A stretch of DNA of 64,000 nucleotides from NCBI GenBank assembly GCA_015039465.1, contig MU130357.1, forward strand, positions 334,367 to 398,366, given 5' to 3'. Of the stretch, positions 1 through 12,249 are shown piece after piece. The notes under the pieces were generated by a model. That model was given only the letters and a program-made list of their open reading frames with translations, had not been told where the DNA came from and did not search any database. Made by a program: the position numbers and the translations under genes. The DNA comes from Phlegmacium glaucopus (Eukaryota > Basidiomycota > Agaricomycetes > Agaricales > Cortinariaceae). Within the stretch, counting starts at the first letter, position 1. Every line of letters starts with the position of its first letter.

Positions 1-679
1 CAATTCTAATAACGGGCGAGCAACATCCGGATCGAAGCAAAACCTAAAAGGGGTTATTCAAGTAGAGTCAAGGAAGATGATAAAACACACCAGATCACAT
101 GGATCTGATCCATAACTTCGTTCGATTTCGCCTTCTCATGTATGAAAGACAGAACATCCTCGAGTTCCTCCTCACTCCCTGCCTCAAATCCACGCGAATC
201 GTGGAATATGAATCGTGGGTTACTCCTGAAGGTGAATGCACGACGAACATCATGCTCCCCTCGCTACAAGAATAGAATCAATGTTATTATTTTAAAAAAA
301 TACATGGACATCACTGAGCTGGCACCTTTTCGGTTGGGTTAATCTACCGGTGAAGGGACAATAAGAGTGAGCGAGGCATCAAGTGAAGCTGATATCTTAC
401 ATCTTCGTATACCGGATCATCCTTTGTATTGCAGACCCGCTTGAGCAGCGTCGTTTTCCCTGCGTTTGCCCTGCCGATAACGAGGATGCGAAAGTGGGAA
501 TACTTGTCTCGGAGTTTCTCAGCTTCTTCTGGGGTTATGGTCACACTTGAAGCGGGATCGACTGGAGGCGTGGGGTTCGAGCGGCTTTGAGGCTCGCTCT
601 GAGATTTAATTTTGAACACTTTCTTCAGTCGTTCGCGAATTCCTTGGGACTCTTTGGCAGTCTGGGTGCGTTCAGCCAT
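1..679 (-). CDS. P-loop GTPase (G-domain protein), 3' end outside the window
   Basis: Partial gene; exons 679..401, 343..326, 263..91 and 43..1 and beyond, all joined in phase. The start is the ATG at 679 (MAERTQTAKES). A Walker A/G1 motif GRANAGKTTLLKR is followed after splicing by RGEHD, then FIFHDSRGFEAGSEEEL, which carries the G3-type DxxG (DSRG), then the IHVIWFCFD segment that precedes the base-recognition region. This order matches the AIG1/TRAFAC-like GTPases that are strongly expanded in agaricomycetes; their cellular role is mostly unknown. The second exon is only 18 nt and supplies six residues. The N-terminal 70 residues are polar and probably disordered. The G4/G5 motifs lie off the left edge, so intactness cannot be judged. 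Divergently placed relative to nothing obvious; the next gene upstream is a receptor pseudogene. Confidence 0.85.
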
Positions 680-951
680 ATCGATGAAGGTGGGAGACAA
701 CAGTTCGCAACACGGACTCATCAGTAAAACGTGGAAATATTGGTATGTAGTTGTAGCTCCGACCACCAGGTGGCGGTGTGGTCATGGCAAGGCAAGATAT
801 AGGATTGTATCTAGGTCATCGACATGATATAAAGATCATAGGATCCTATCGTTATGCTTCGATAATATAAGTTAGCGCCATGTCATATCAATCTGATCCA
901 ATCCTATAATAAAGTTCCCAGAAAGATTCAACGAATGCAAGAGATAGATCG

Positions 952-3623
952 TTATGTCAAGTGGGGTATAGGTATCTTGAATTTTTCAGTTGATGGAGCA
1001 GGATCAGGGGTAAGCAACAAGCCTATGGTCGGTATATAGGAAAAGATGAAATAATCGGAAGCACATTCGCTGGATACTTCGATATCGTAGCAACCAGCCC
1101 TGCATGGATAGGAAGGAAAGTGAAGGCTCCAGTGGGGCACCATTGCAACACGGGCAGTTCTCGTGAATAGGATTTCTATGATCATGTAAGTAGGCTGACA
1201 GTTCATAATGGATGAAAGTACTCACGTCGATTTTGAGGAGACTGACTACAGGCTTCACCACTTCGTCCCACAAAATTCTCAAAACAAATTTGAAAATATC
1301 GTCCGACGATCGTAATTGATTATCCCTCAACCTCAGCCCGCGGGTCTCCCCAAGAAGAGCGGTCACACCCCCCATAATTGTGTCGATGGAAGAGCGGGAG
1401 ATTGTCATCTGTGAGGCGGCGGCTTGTACAAGGCGGACGAAGTCCTGCATGCCGCTAGTGGGTAAGCTTGGGATATCGATGTGATGAATGCTGGTTGACG
1501 TCAGGATGAGGCAGTGACTCCCTTTATCATTAGCCACTAGAATGACCACGGGGTATGCTGAGGCAGCTTTTTGTAGCAATGAAAAAGGACTGGGTCGAAG
1601 AAAATCCTCAAATCCCTTCAATTTTCTCACTTCATTAATACCCTTCTCCCATTCTTCGTTAAGGCGATTCAATCGGGATGCTTCTTGATCTAAGGATAAT
1701 TTCTTCCGATTGTCTGAGATATCAACCGAAATATCACGATAGGAGCCAAGCTCCAGTGCAGTTGCAATACCTCGTAGCTTACGCGCAAGTTGCGGTTTGA
1801 TATCATGGAGTTGATCGAAAGGCGACCGCAGAGATAGGGACTGTGACCAGAAAATGCTTCGTCCTGCTTCAAGAAACTCTATTGCTTTCCAGTTAGAATA
1901 GCGCATATTGACGCATCCCCCGCGAAACCATCGCTGCCGGCACTCAATGCTTCCTGGCGTGATTGTAAATTAAAGCTAAGAGCAGCCAGTTGAGGTAAAG
2001 TTTGCAAGGTAGCTCCATAAGCGTGAATTGCAGAAATATGCTGGTGGTTTACTGCATGACGTATCCATAACTTCGCAATGGAGAAACGTGTAGATGGTGA
2101 TTGAGAGGAAGAATGCATAGCAGTGGAGAATGAAGACATGGCGTCCTCCAAAAATGTGAATTTCCATCAGTTGATGAGTGAGCGCGTACAAGGGCAATCC
2201 CTAAGGCACAGAGGGAGGACGATCGAAGGGGATCGGAGCTCGAGAGCTAGCCTGTGGAGAGAAATGGCTTCATCGAGGTCACTTTTCTGGCCTCCTTGGT
2301 CAAATCGTTTCGACAGTGCATTTGCAAGGCTGGTAAGAGAGAAGGATCGATCCGGATGGGCTGAAGGGAAGAGCTCAAGAGCTTGTTCATTGAGAGAAAT
2401 GGCTTCATCGAGATCATTTTTCTGGCCTCCGTGCTCAAATCGGGTCAACAGTAGATTTGCAAGATTGTTGAGATGAGTAGAGTGGTCTAACAATGAAATT
2501 CAGGAATTGTTTGGTGATCCTCCAAGATTTGCAGTCAGGATTGGCTTCCACTACATCCAGGATTAGTTGGGACAGACAGGGAAGATACCCACTGGCAGCC
2601 AACTGAAGACAGATGGTGGGAATGATGGAACGAACATCACTGGTGTCAACCCGAAGATGAGAAGAGAAGAAAGTACCACCAAGGGATTCCCTTTCATCAA
2701 GGATTTGACTGAACGAGTAAGCAATTGTTGTTTTGCCGGTTCCAGCCATCCCATTGAGCCAGTATACCTTTGTAGCTGTATTATCACTTGCCCACACTTG
2801 CAGTGTATCAAGGATTGCCTTGCGAGTGTTCTCCATACATGCATTTCGTGGAGCAGGAGATGCTGCGTCGTATTCTGCAAACTCAGCGCGAGGTAAGAGA
2901 TTATCACGTAGTGCAGCCTATAAACTGGATTTTAGCGATGATTGTCCCAGCCCGAAGACTAAACGCCCTCACTATGATTGGATATCTAGATTGTTCGTTT
3001 CCATCAGGATTGGATGGTGCGTGCAAGTTGATCTAGCACGACGATAGAACAGTCAATACACATAGATTGGTTTGATGAATGCTTACAGTATTGGCCATGA
3101 TGATTGTCGAGTCATGCAGAGTCACATCGTGAGCATCTTGGAAGACAGTCATTGGAGTTATGCCCTATATATATGAGCATTGATTAGTGACGATGGTCGT
3201 GAGCGCAAATATGGACGCTGACCGTGGGTGGAGTTTCTGATGCTGAGCTTCTAACGGAACTGGGTTGCCTGTGCACAACAGGTATCGACGCTGAAACGGG
3301 TATGTAAATGGGAGGAGACACTGCTTCCGTACTTGCAACCACTGTGGCAGGGGCGTGGTCGACGCCGACCACAGAGACCATATTGAGTGGTAAATTACTT
3401 GAGAGCATTAGTAGTAATCGATAAATTGCTGACGACATGATCCAGTTACTCACCTCGTTCGTGCTGCATCTGTTGTTGCCATGCGATTGTCAGAGCTTGA
3501 ACCCACTTCGGTCGACGATAGTTTGGACGGGCGCGACCGATTAAAAAGAGAAGTTATCTTCCCTTTGACAAACCGAGCAGCTTTGTCTATGGCATCTCTT
3601 TTAGATGGTTTCTTGCTCGACAT
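952..3623 (-). pseudogene. Decayed NACHT-TPR-CHAT (NLR-like) receptor gene
   Basis: Remains of a fungal NLR-type immune or heteroallelic receptor. The 5' exons look normal: start ATG at 3623 (MSSKKPSKRD), donor at about 3451, a small exon at about 3169-3088 (ITPMTVFQDAHDV), then the NACHT P-loop LNGMAGTGKTTIA near 2740. The NACHT domain stops after KQFLNFIV (about 2490) and the text jumps, in another frame, to tetratricopeptide repeats (ANLLLTRFEHGGQKNDLDEAI, about 2480-2240), so Walker B and the rest of NACHT are missing. Further frame changes occur near 2237 and 2160, near 1885 (GKQ stop against AIEFLEAGRSIFWSQ) and near 1100, where two extra bases split LPIHA from GCYDIEVSSE. The CHAT part (WCPTGAFTFLPIHA) ends at about 952 before its His/Cys catalytic region. 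Several independent lesions make this a pseudogene. Introns cannot explain the breaks because no suitable splice sites lie there. Confidence 0.85.
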
Positions 3624-3639
3624 GATGATAGTCAAAGAG

Positions 3640-5386
3640 CAATGAGACTGTACAAGTTTGTTTTTCTCGTAATGTAGTCCAAATATAGGTATTTGGAGGC
3701 CCTCTGTTTACAAACTGCTGAGTTAATCCACGAAGCGTGACGCGCCTCTGTTGCGGGGATAGAGGCGGCAGCGGGTTGTAAGCCTGTTTTTGATGTGGTC
3801 AGCACACCATAAAGGAAGAATAGGGAACACCTACATCGTGGGAGATATACTGAAATTTGAATGGTCCAGTGTACGCGCTAGTTCCGACAATTTCCAAAGC
3901 CTCACTCAAATTAATAAAGTCATAAGAAGATTTGTCGTTGCTAGAAAAAAGTGAATTAACAATCAAAACACGAGCAAGAAAGAAGACCAAAAGTGAAACG
4001 CACGATGTATATTCACAAGGTTTAACATATTCAGCACCGTGACGTGGGTTTCTTTCTGTTTCTTTGTGTTCGAAGATCTGCTCGAAACGCCCCCGGACAG
4101 CCCGGACCCAATCTGGATTTTAGCGCAACAGATCGTTGTGAAAACCATGTTTGGCCTTGTGTTGAGCATCAACGGCAACTATCTGCCGCCGACCAACCCG
4201 CATGGAGCCTTTTTTTTTTGTTGACAAATTTGAACCAAGCGTATCCCATCCCAGGAGATTTCGTGCTTTGAAAACGTTCGCCAGAATTCCCATACGGGTG
4301 CAGGAGCTATCGAGCTGTTGCGAGTCTTTCCGACTTGAAAGCTTGAGAAGTTACAACCACCTCTTTTCTACACGCTTTAGAAAGTGGTTTTGATCAATAT
4401 ATGATAATTGGTATTTCAAACTGACTCGTCGAATCTGATACCAACGGATATTTGAGAGGTACCTCTTTCTTTCAAACCCAACAGTGTTTGGAAGTATAAC
4501 ATGGATGCATAGGTCCACGACGCGATATCCGGGTTTCAATCATCGACGAGTCAGCCTCGTAAGGCCGCTATGAAGACCTACATGCCCGCCCACAGACGTG
4601 TCGTATGTTTCTTTGCCCATGTCGCGTTCACCTGTTTTGGATTGACAGAAAAATTGCCCCACTTGTTTGAAATCTTACTTATCAGGCCATAATATTTGAG
4701 CGAAGATCTAGCCAATGCACTTCTACTCACAATTTTTGGTTTTGGCCTGGTCTGATAGACTCCCCATCTGGCCTTCGATCATTGACTGTCCGCATACGGG
4801 GGCTGGGGCTAGCTATATTTCGAGGACATAGACTTGAGCACCAACCCGATTGCTTGAAATACGATGGTCCATGACGCCCTCGGACTATTCTCTTGGGCTC
4901 ATCAGATTATTGGAGCCGTGGACTTCCAAATCAAACTGTATCCTAAACGCTGCTTGGTCTCATGCATCTATTGACCAAGGATGGCAGAGGGTCGATCAGC
5001 TCCTCGCAGGTCGATCCATCATTTCATTTGACAGTTGGGTGAAATTCAATATCATTATATGGTCGACTAACTACAGGTGGGGGAGTGATTTTGAAATCAA
5101 GGAAATTCAAAACCGAGCGATGGAGTTTGAAACTACAAAGCCCCCGCAACGGTTATGGAATTCATGAATGGTCGAGTGACGCTGCCTTGGAGTCGACTTT
5201 TCATGGAATCTGTTTTTAGTGATTAACGATTTCGGACCCCTAAGAGTGTAAAGTGTTAGACGCACGGGTGGATTCATCGACGAGAGCAGCTTGTAACATA
5301 TATATTCATACGTGAAACGAATAGTAAGTACATTTGTTTCTTTGACGAAATCAGGAAAGATAACTAATGTAAGGTTGCTCGCCACA
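3640..5386. other. Mostly non-coding stretch with a possible F-box-like fragment
   Basis: No convincing gene. A plus-strand open stretch at about 4870-5167 reads WSHASIDQGWQRVDQLL, which resembles the C-terminal tryptophan/VDxxL pattern of agaricomycete F-box/LRR proteins; compare DWARVDHVL at 51376-51654. No start, F-box or splice structure could be found around it, so it is at most a remnant. The rest (3640-4860) shows no coding signal. Confidence 0.3.
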
Positions 5387-5791
5387 CTAAACTTTGGCGT
5401 CTATGAATTTAAGAACAGCAAATAAATCTAAATACTCTCTCAAGCTCTGAATCTTTCCATCTTTGATAACAAACTTCAACACAACATCATTCTCATAAAC
5501 CCTCCCATCTTGAACTTCTATCCTTGGCGATGCTTCAACGACAACTGTGTCGCCCTCTGTGGTGATCCCTCTTATTGTAATCTTGGATGATTTTTTTTCT
5601 TTGAATATCTCCCCCATCTGCTGCTCCCTCTCGGCGTAGGGGTAGGTGCCGGTGTAAGGGGACATCTCTTTTCGTCCAGAAATCCACCACGTCGCGTCTG
5701 GTGCACCTAGCGCGAAAAGCTCATCATAACGACTGTCGGTTAGGTATTCAATCCATTGGAGAGCAATGCGGCGGTTTTCTTCTTCTGACAT
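5387..5791 (-). CDS. SnoaL-like / NTF2-fold protein
   Basis: Single-exon 134-residue protein. It begins MSEEENRRIALQWIEYLTD and ends with ALREYLD-type residues (SLREYLDLFAVLKFI), the helix-start and beta-sheet-end pattern of small SnoaL-like domains (cone-shaped NTF2 fold). Motifs typical of the family are the early Trp pair (ATWWISG), the EVQDGRVYEND hairpin and the closing K-I-x-x-L-R-E-Y/E-Y. Such proteins act as small cyclases, isomerases or ligand-binding proteins; the substrate cannot be told from sequence. The length is usual for the family. The ATG at 5791 is the only sensible start. No operon-like context; upstream is a long non-coding stretch. Probably intact. Confidence 0.8.
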   Translation of the reverse strand: MSEEENRRIALQWIEYLTDSRYDELFALGAPDATWWISGRKEMSPYTGTYPYAEREQQMGEIFKEKKSSKITIRGITTEGDTVVVEASPRIEVQDGRVYENDVVLKFVIKDGKIQSLREYLDLFAVLKFIDAKV

Positions 5792-5899
5792 TTTGGATGA
5801 CGCGCTTTGTTGCTGAAATACTTCTAAAGGACTCCATTATAGTGATCACTGGGAGACGACAATCAGTGCACTTACGATTGACAAATGAAGATGCCTAGA

Positions 5900-7820
5900 A
5901 GTTGAAAACGAGTCGCTGTTGAATAAACCTGGGGGGGCCTAAACTCTCTTTATACTTATACTGTCCACTAGCCCGCAGCCGCCAACGGTTTATATCATGT
6001 CTCAAGGGGCAGTCGACCTGATAAGGATAGAAGTGAATTGGAGCGTACGCGCGTTCTAGTAGTAATCAGTACGCGCGTACATAGAATCGGCCCGAGTACT
6101 TGTTTTTTCAAGTTGATTCTCAAGACTAGTCACTTCGAGTCATGAACATTCGAAGTTTGAACTCGGGGTACATACTATATATATACAGCTTGCTATTACA
6201 GCATTGGCAGTTACGCGTTTTATTTCTCAAATTGAAAGATTGAATCCCAGCGTACAGGTCACCCCATGGTCTTCAGGGTAGGCTAGTACTATACTAAAAG
6301 TATTGTATACTACCGAAGTTCGCTTCCCTCGTCGTGAACTGACTCTTTATCATCGCATGGTCATTTCTTATCACTTTATCTTATTATTCATTATGTCGTC
6401 CTGATTTTTCGTCAATTTTAGGTTGATCCTTCATTCAACTATCTATTTCCTTGGCTGGTAATTATTTCTTTTCTTTTCTTTCACTTTGCACTCATTTTGT
6501 CTTCTTGTCTTTATCTTTCCTTTATCACACAGATTTAAATTGTTTGATTATCCTAATAGTACTTTCTGGTTATCAATACGGAGGTCCGTGTAGATAATAA
6601 GAATTTAACCAGTTCCTCAGACCTCTGTGTGCCAAAACATTACTTCAGTTATGATAGTAATACCACAGTCACTATTGGGAGGATATCATTAAACTGCGGG
6701 ATTAAACCAAGTGCCAGGCTTCAGTAGTACTCGTATAGCATCATCACACTGCCACTGATTATCTGGATCAACAACGCCTACATCAAGAAGCTCATCCCCC
6801 AGGTTGTCGTCGCAGTAGGCTTCAAGCTTGATGTGTTGTACAGGCTGCAATGGCTGCAACTAGCAGAAGATTTTTTTTAAAAAAAAACAATCCATTTATA
6901 ACCCTCATAAATTTACAAGAGCCTGTGGATCCATGGTCAATGAGCATCGTCGAGAAGTGGCGTCCTAAAAAAACAAGGCCTAGAGAACCACAACTTTGAG
7001 CGCGTTTGAGCCGCCGTTCAGGATCTTGGGTAGGAGCCGTAGAGTGGAATAATTATGTTGTCCCATACCCATGCTAGGCTTTTTCAAGGTTATGACATGG
7101 TAAAAAAAAAAAAAGAACCGTCAGCCAGGGCCCAGGCTTATAGGTAGGGGTAAATGCCTAGGTCAATGCATAGGAAATTAAATCCCACACTCCGCGAAGG
7201 TTTGATCAAAGATCAAAAATTAAAGAGCTCTATCGTAGAACGCTCATTAGAACTGATAATGATATATATACCCCGGGCCCGTGCGAAGCACCGCAACGCG
7301 CTATCAACGCGCGAAGCATTTTTTTTTTCTCTCTCACACATCAATGTGGCGCGTATACGGGAATAAGTTTAGTATCGCAAAACCGCGCCCACACATAATT
7401 GCCATAAGAGCGTGCCATTTCTAGTGTTCTATAGTCATAGAATTACGTTGATGATGGTGGGGGGAAAAGAGTACGTAGTTCACGAAATGTGACATAAATA
7501 ATTGATAGCAATGGTGCGAAAAAAGCGTATCATGTGTAGGTAAACTTTTATGCTAATATGTACACCAAAAAAAAAAAGAGATGCGAGGGCGGCAGTGGTG
7601 ATGGAATTGGAATACAAGAAGGAGGGGTATGTGGCAATTGAATCCATTTTAGTCAAGTGGGGACAAATGACAAAAAGAAAGCAAGATTTGATCCTGTGAA
7701 ATAAACAAAAAATGTGATGTGATCCAATTCAAAAGACATGCATGTGGGGAAACTGAACCGGTGTGAAAACACGACCTCAATTTTTTTTTATTGTTGTGTG
7801 GTTTTTGAGTGGCACATGAT
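5900..7820. other. Long intergenic stretch, no gene seen
   Basis: No coding signal on either strand. It contains homopolymer runs (for example A or T tracts at about 6871-6888, 7101-7113 and 7321-7329) and pyrimidine-rich segments at about 6370-6530, which would be compatible with a promoter or an untranslated region. The part from about 7649 to 7826 is probably the 3' untranslated region of the velvet gene. Confidence 0.5.
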
Positions 7821-7826
7821 GATTTT

Positions 7827-9345
7827 TTACCCATCTTCACTAGTATACCCATGAGTTTCAGAATCCATATGCTTCCGTTTGCGGGGAAGGGGTGCATACT
7901 CTGGGCTAACACTCCTTCTCTCATTTCTTTTTCGCCGTCTCCGTTCAGTTTCTCGGATATTAAGACGAACACCCCATCGAGCAAGATGCTATAATACAAA
8001 AAATGAAAATGAAACCTGTTGAACAGGAGAATCATGTTCGAGAACTTTTCTTTTTACCTTGGTTAGCTCTGTCGATGCTTGCAATCCCGGGAACTCCTTG
8101 GTGGAATAAACACGGAACATACCACCATAACATTCAGCAGTGATTGCCAAATCGTTCGTGTCATTGTATGGTCTTGAAAAAATATCAAAGACTCGATACC
8201 GTAAGATGAACGTGCCTTCGATCTTGACGGCTAAATCCTAATGAGAATAAAATTCATCAGTAAAACAAAGGAAAAAAACCAGAGAAAAACAAGAAAAAAG
8301 ATTCCGAACCGCAAAAACAAACACAATCGATTTGGCACCTTGGTAATCTACCAGAGCAGGCTGCACAAAAGTTGCTCCTACTAAAGCTTGGGTTTGCTTG
8401 GAGGTCTCTGTGATTGGGTAATTGCCAAATCGGTGCACTACATCCGAGGACGAATGTGTAGGAAGAATGTATCCAGAATAGTGGCTTGCAGATTTTTTGG
8501 ATCCTGATGATTTCGAAGTTGAAGGTGATTCAGCATCAGAAACAAATCTGTAGCTCGGTGGAGAACCATGAGATTGATGATATTGGGTAGGACTATGTGT
8601 AGTAGATGACGAAGAAGACGGTGACGCCGGTGAAATTGAAGATGGCTGCGCTGGTGGAGGTGGAGGTAATGTGCCTTTGTAAGAAATATCTGGGGTAAGA
8701 TTTCCAGGCGATGGAGGTTCCACTGCTACTGGAAATAAATCCACAGTACATAACAAACCAAGTACTTGAACATCACTAATGTTAGTAAAACAACAGAAAC
8801 GGATAAGCGAAGAAAAAATAAATTTAGCACTGGGAGACACGGAGCACGGAGAATAACGGACTCGTAATTCAGTTCTCTCTCCGTCTCCCGATTTGAGCCA
8901 GGATGATGGACAAGGAACATTCGGAGGAGGACAACTGGAGGCGGATCAAGGGGTCGGCGATCGACTCGTGCGTATCTGATTGAACGCTAACCATGAGTTG
9001 GCTCACTCCAACAGAAAAAGGGAAAACAAAAAAAAGGAGATGGTGCGATCAGACTGACTTTCTCCCTAGATCAGCCTTTTGTATCTCCTGCAATTCCATG
9101 CGAATAGTTTGACCGGCAAATTGGCCGGTTGAAAATTGCACAGCACGGCCGATGAGGTCGGTACCATGCGTTTGGTAGCGATGCATATCATGGTTACTAG
9201 GAGACTGGTTCAAGTCAGTCGGTGAAGCTGGAGGACTGCTTGAACGGTGATAGCGGTAAGGCTGGGGAGGGAGTGCGTCAGGATCGTGTTGTTGATGTTG
9301 ACGTGAATGATAGGTGTCGTTTGACAGGGAATGCTGAGAATACAT
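7827..9345 (-). CDS. Velvet-domain transcription regulator, VelB-like
   Basis: 402-residue protein spliced from exons 9345..9059, 8975..8862, 8775..8310, 8237..8058 and 7988..7827; the joints are in phase and sum to 403 codons. Velvet proteins are fungal NF-kB-like DNA-binding regulators coupling light and development to secondary metabolism. After a disordered Gln/His/Pro N-terminus come IGRAVQFSTGQFAGQ, the core YARVDRRPLDPPPVVLL, VQVLGLLCTVDLFPV, then a roughly 100-residue Pro/Ser insertion, and finally VFVFADLAVKIEGTFILRYR, VFDI and AECYGGMFRVYSTKEFPGL. An interrupted velvet domain is known for VelB, so VelB is the best guess. The usual QQPxRARMCGF segment before the core is replaced by a diverged one, so VelC or a basidiomycete-specific class is possible. 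The C-terminal RETERRRRKRNERR is a likely nuclear-localisation signal. Confidence 0.9.
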
Positions 9346-9359
9346 TGACCAAGGATATC

Positions 9360-9852
9360 GATATGTTATTGAATGTTAGATGAGTAACGTTGAAATGAAG
9401 TATTTTGAAGAAAACGCCCTTCAGGCATTGAGTAAAAGACGAAGAAAAGGGGGGATGTAGCCTAAATATCCATTCCCAGGTATCAGGCTCAAGATCCATT
9501 ACCCGATATGGAAATCAAGCCACGAACCTGTTATCTGGCATGACATACTCTACAAGAGCTTCAGGTGGGGCTTTATTCAAGGTCATCTGCCATGCTTTAG
9601 GCATGTGGTTTGATCATGAGATACACATCTGTCTTAGGGTTGTGATAGGAAAATGCCTAGTTGACATTCAGTGGGAGGATCCAAGATAAGCACATGTGGC
9701 AGAGGAGCAAGAAAGGTTGGATTCAGAGCATTTTACAAGGATTCCTTCTCTCGAAGATGCTTCGCATTATTGTGCAGTTCATAACTCGGTTTTTTAAAAA
9801 TGACCTTGTGTCAACAGCAGTATGAAAGGTGGAGCACAACGGAACCGCGTGA
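9360..9852. other. Intergenic between velvet and SOD genes
   Basis: About 490 bases. It holds the velvet gene's upstream region and the SOD 3' untranslated region. No coding signal or recognisable regulatory motif was seen. Confidence 0.5.
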
Positions 9853-10954
9853 CTACTCTGAGGCTTCCAAAAGTCGCTCCTCGGCTTCTTGGAAGTTGAT
9901 GACATTCCAGATAGCGGTGAGGTACTAAAACGAGCATATCCATGTATGAATACAGACAATAGAAGGACAAGAATGAGGCCAAAAAAGGACGTACATCAGG
10001 TTTCACGTTCTTGTACTATTTATACAAGGCAAAAACAAAGTCAGAGCAAGGATCTAATGAGGTCACTAATGATGTCAAACTTGCCTGGAGGTAAAAAGCC
10101 TGAAAAAACGAAGAAGGACATTGAGGCGATGACGATGATAAGTTATTATAACGTAAAGAAAACGTACATGTTCCCAGATATCAACGCCGATAATAGGGAC
10201 GTGAGCTAACAACAACAATAAAAAAGATATAAGCCACCATAACGGCAAACCCAAAAATCAGGAAATGCGAAACGACGTACACAATAGTGGATCTTGATTA
10301 GCAGTAGTCACAATCTCGAGTTTCCTGGAAAATGTGTCATAACCCTATAAACCCATATAATGAATTTTCTGATCATAATAATAATCCGGTTAGACGCACA
10401 AGCCATCCCCATCCACTCCCCTGGATCCCAGCAGTCGTCGTATTAAAAATCTTCTTAAATTCGTCAACAGAGCCGAAATCCCGAATGAGGGCTTTTTCAA
10501 GAGGTCCAGAAGTAAGCTGACCACCACCAGCCTTGGCAGGTGCCAAATTGGTCCAAAACAATGAGTGGTTAATATGTCCTTTTAGAATTTCATGAGGTGT
10601 GGGGTATGACATAAGAAATAGGGTCACAGACCTCCACCGTTGAACTTCAAAGCAGACTGCAATGCAATCTTCTTCGCAGTCGAATCTGTCTTGGCATAGG
10701 CCTCTTCAGCTGCGTTGAGACCATTGACATACGTTTGATGGTGCTTGGTGTGGTGAAGCGTCATAATTTCCTTAGATATATAAGGTTCGAGAGCCTAGCA
10801 GGGTTTCATTCGTTGAGTGAAATAATTTTGAAACTGAACTGACATCGTAAGCATAAGGAAGAGATGGGAGAGTATGCTTGAAAGCACGACTCGATGGCGC
10901 CGCGAAAGTGCGCGTGAGTGTGGGTTTGAGAACGCTTTTAGCAAGGGAGAGCAT
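9853..10954 (-). CDS. SOD2: Manganese superoxide dismutase, mitochondrial type
   Basis: 220-residue enzyme that dismutates superoxide to hydrogen peroxide and oxygen. Exons: 10954..10844, 10794..10632, 10578..10400, 10344..10281, 10205..10168, 10099..10085, 10015..9995, 9924..9853; phases agree and sum to 221 codons. The basic, acid-poor N-terminus ([17 protein letters not shown]) is a mitochondrial presequence; the mature part starts near [15 protein letters not shown]. Metal ligands are visible: His in [12 protein letters not shown], His in [11 protein letters not shown], and Asp/His in GVDIWEHAFYLQYKN. The GGxQ-type and DxWEHAYYLQYKN signatures fit Mn/Fe SOD. Two exons are tiny (15 and 21 nt) and the intron after the 15-nt exon starts with GC instead of GT (GCAAGT). 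The gene appears intact. Confidence 0.97.
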
Positions 10955-11039
10955 GGTTGGACACGAAGAACGCGAATATCTCCGTGCTGCGTCATACAAT
11001 CTCCGTCACGTGACTCCGTTATAGGATCACGTGCCATCC

Positions 11040-12249
11040 GCGCAGCGGGAGAAAATTAATGCGCGTCAGTGTGGATTCCAAATTTGTGTCAAAAAAAGCT
11101 AGACGCGTTCTACATAGCTCCTCCGTACTCTACGATCTATATTAGAAGCCTGAATCGTTGTAGAAAGAGGCCATTCAACAAGAATGGGCGGTTTTCGTGT
11201 GACTGTGCGTTGACTGTACTAAATCGTGATTCATTATGAATATACGGCAAGGGAAACAAACCCAGCCTTTGCACATTGAAAATGAAGTTAAATTAAGCAT
11301 TAAGAAAAGCACTGGCAGTTTGGGCAGAATAAGTCTAGTTAAGCTGAGCTCTGGAGCGCTGAGCTGTGGAGGAGTAGGTAGCTTTGTGGAAAGGAGAGTG
11401 GTTTGGGCCGATAAAACTTGGAAGGCCTGTAGTAGTAAGAGTAGAAGAAAAAAGAAAGAAAAAAAAACAAAGCAAAGCAAAATATCAACGACGGGAAGAT
11501 AAGCAATAATAGTAGGGGGTGTGTGTTGTATATTGGTATAGGATTCATGAAAGTGTATTGTATTGTATGATACGGTATATGTTTTTTTTCTGAAAAATGA
11601 GATGAAATGAAAACCAAGGAATGGATGCCGACTCTAAAAGAAATCATAGAACTGAAAAAAGAAAATGGTATAAATGGGGGGTTTATATACATGCAATGCA
11701 ATGGTGTGTGTGTGTGTTGATGATGTTCCAAAAAATGAAAATGTAGAAGAAAAAAAAACTATTGGTGATTATAATAAGAATTCCAGTTGCAAAAAAAAAG
11801 TAAGAAAGCAAAAAAAAAAGACGACAGGATGGTGAAAAAGAAAGAAAAAAAAATGCAATAAGGATGCAAACAAGAATGAATGAGAATTAGTAGCAGGGAA
11901 TGAGTGGAATTGGTACAAGTTTTCTTTTCTTTTTTCTTTAGTTGTTGTCGAGGGTGGATAGAGACGCCGGGAGAACGGTGATCAAGCGGCCCACGCTTGA
12001 GCAAGGGATGCATCATGCCGGGGTAGGTAGGACAGCACAAACGCGAAGTGAAAGTGACGAAGTGATATCTTATCTTCGTCCCCAAGCTGTGAGAGGGCTT
12101 TTCAACCAGTAAAGGTCAGCCCTACACACATTAGCGATAATACGCATTGATTTGGACAGGGGTCACAAAACGCTTAAATAACAGAACACGGATCAGTCCA
12201 ATTTCCATTAGAAAAACATACACATACCTCATCGCAGGGAAGGAATGAA
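11040..12249. other. A- and purine-rich intergenic stretch
   Basis: About 1.2 kb with many A/G-rich runs on the plus strand and a TG dinucleotide run near 11704-11717. Open frames here are low-complexity (Phe/Ser/Leu) products of pyrimidine tracts and are not genes. It probably includes the long 3' untranslated region of the gene ending at 12250 and the SOD promoter. Confidence 0.5.

Noticed and set aside
11236..12085. Several overlapping open frames of 88-130 codons
   Set aside because: Low-complexity text from A/G-rich tracts, no ordered segments, and located in the probable 3' untranslated region of the gene ending at 12250.
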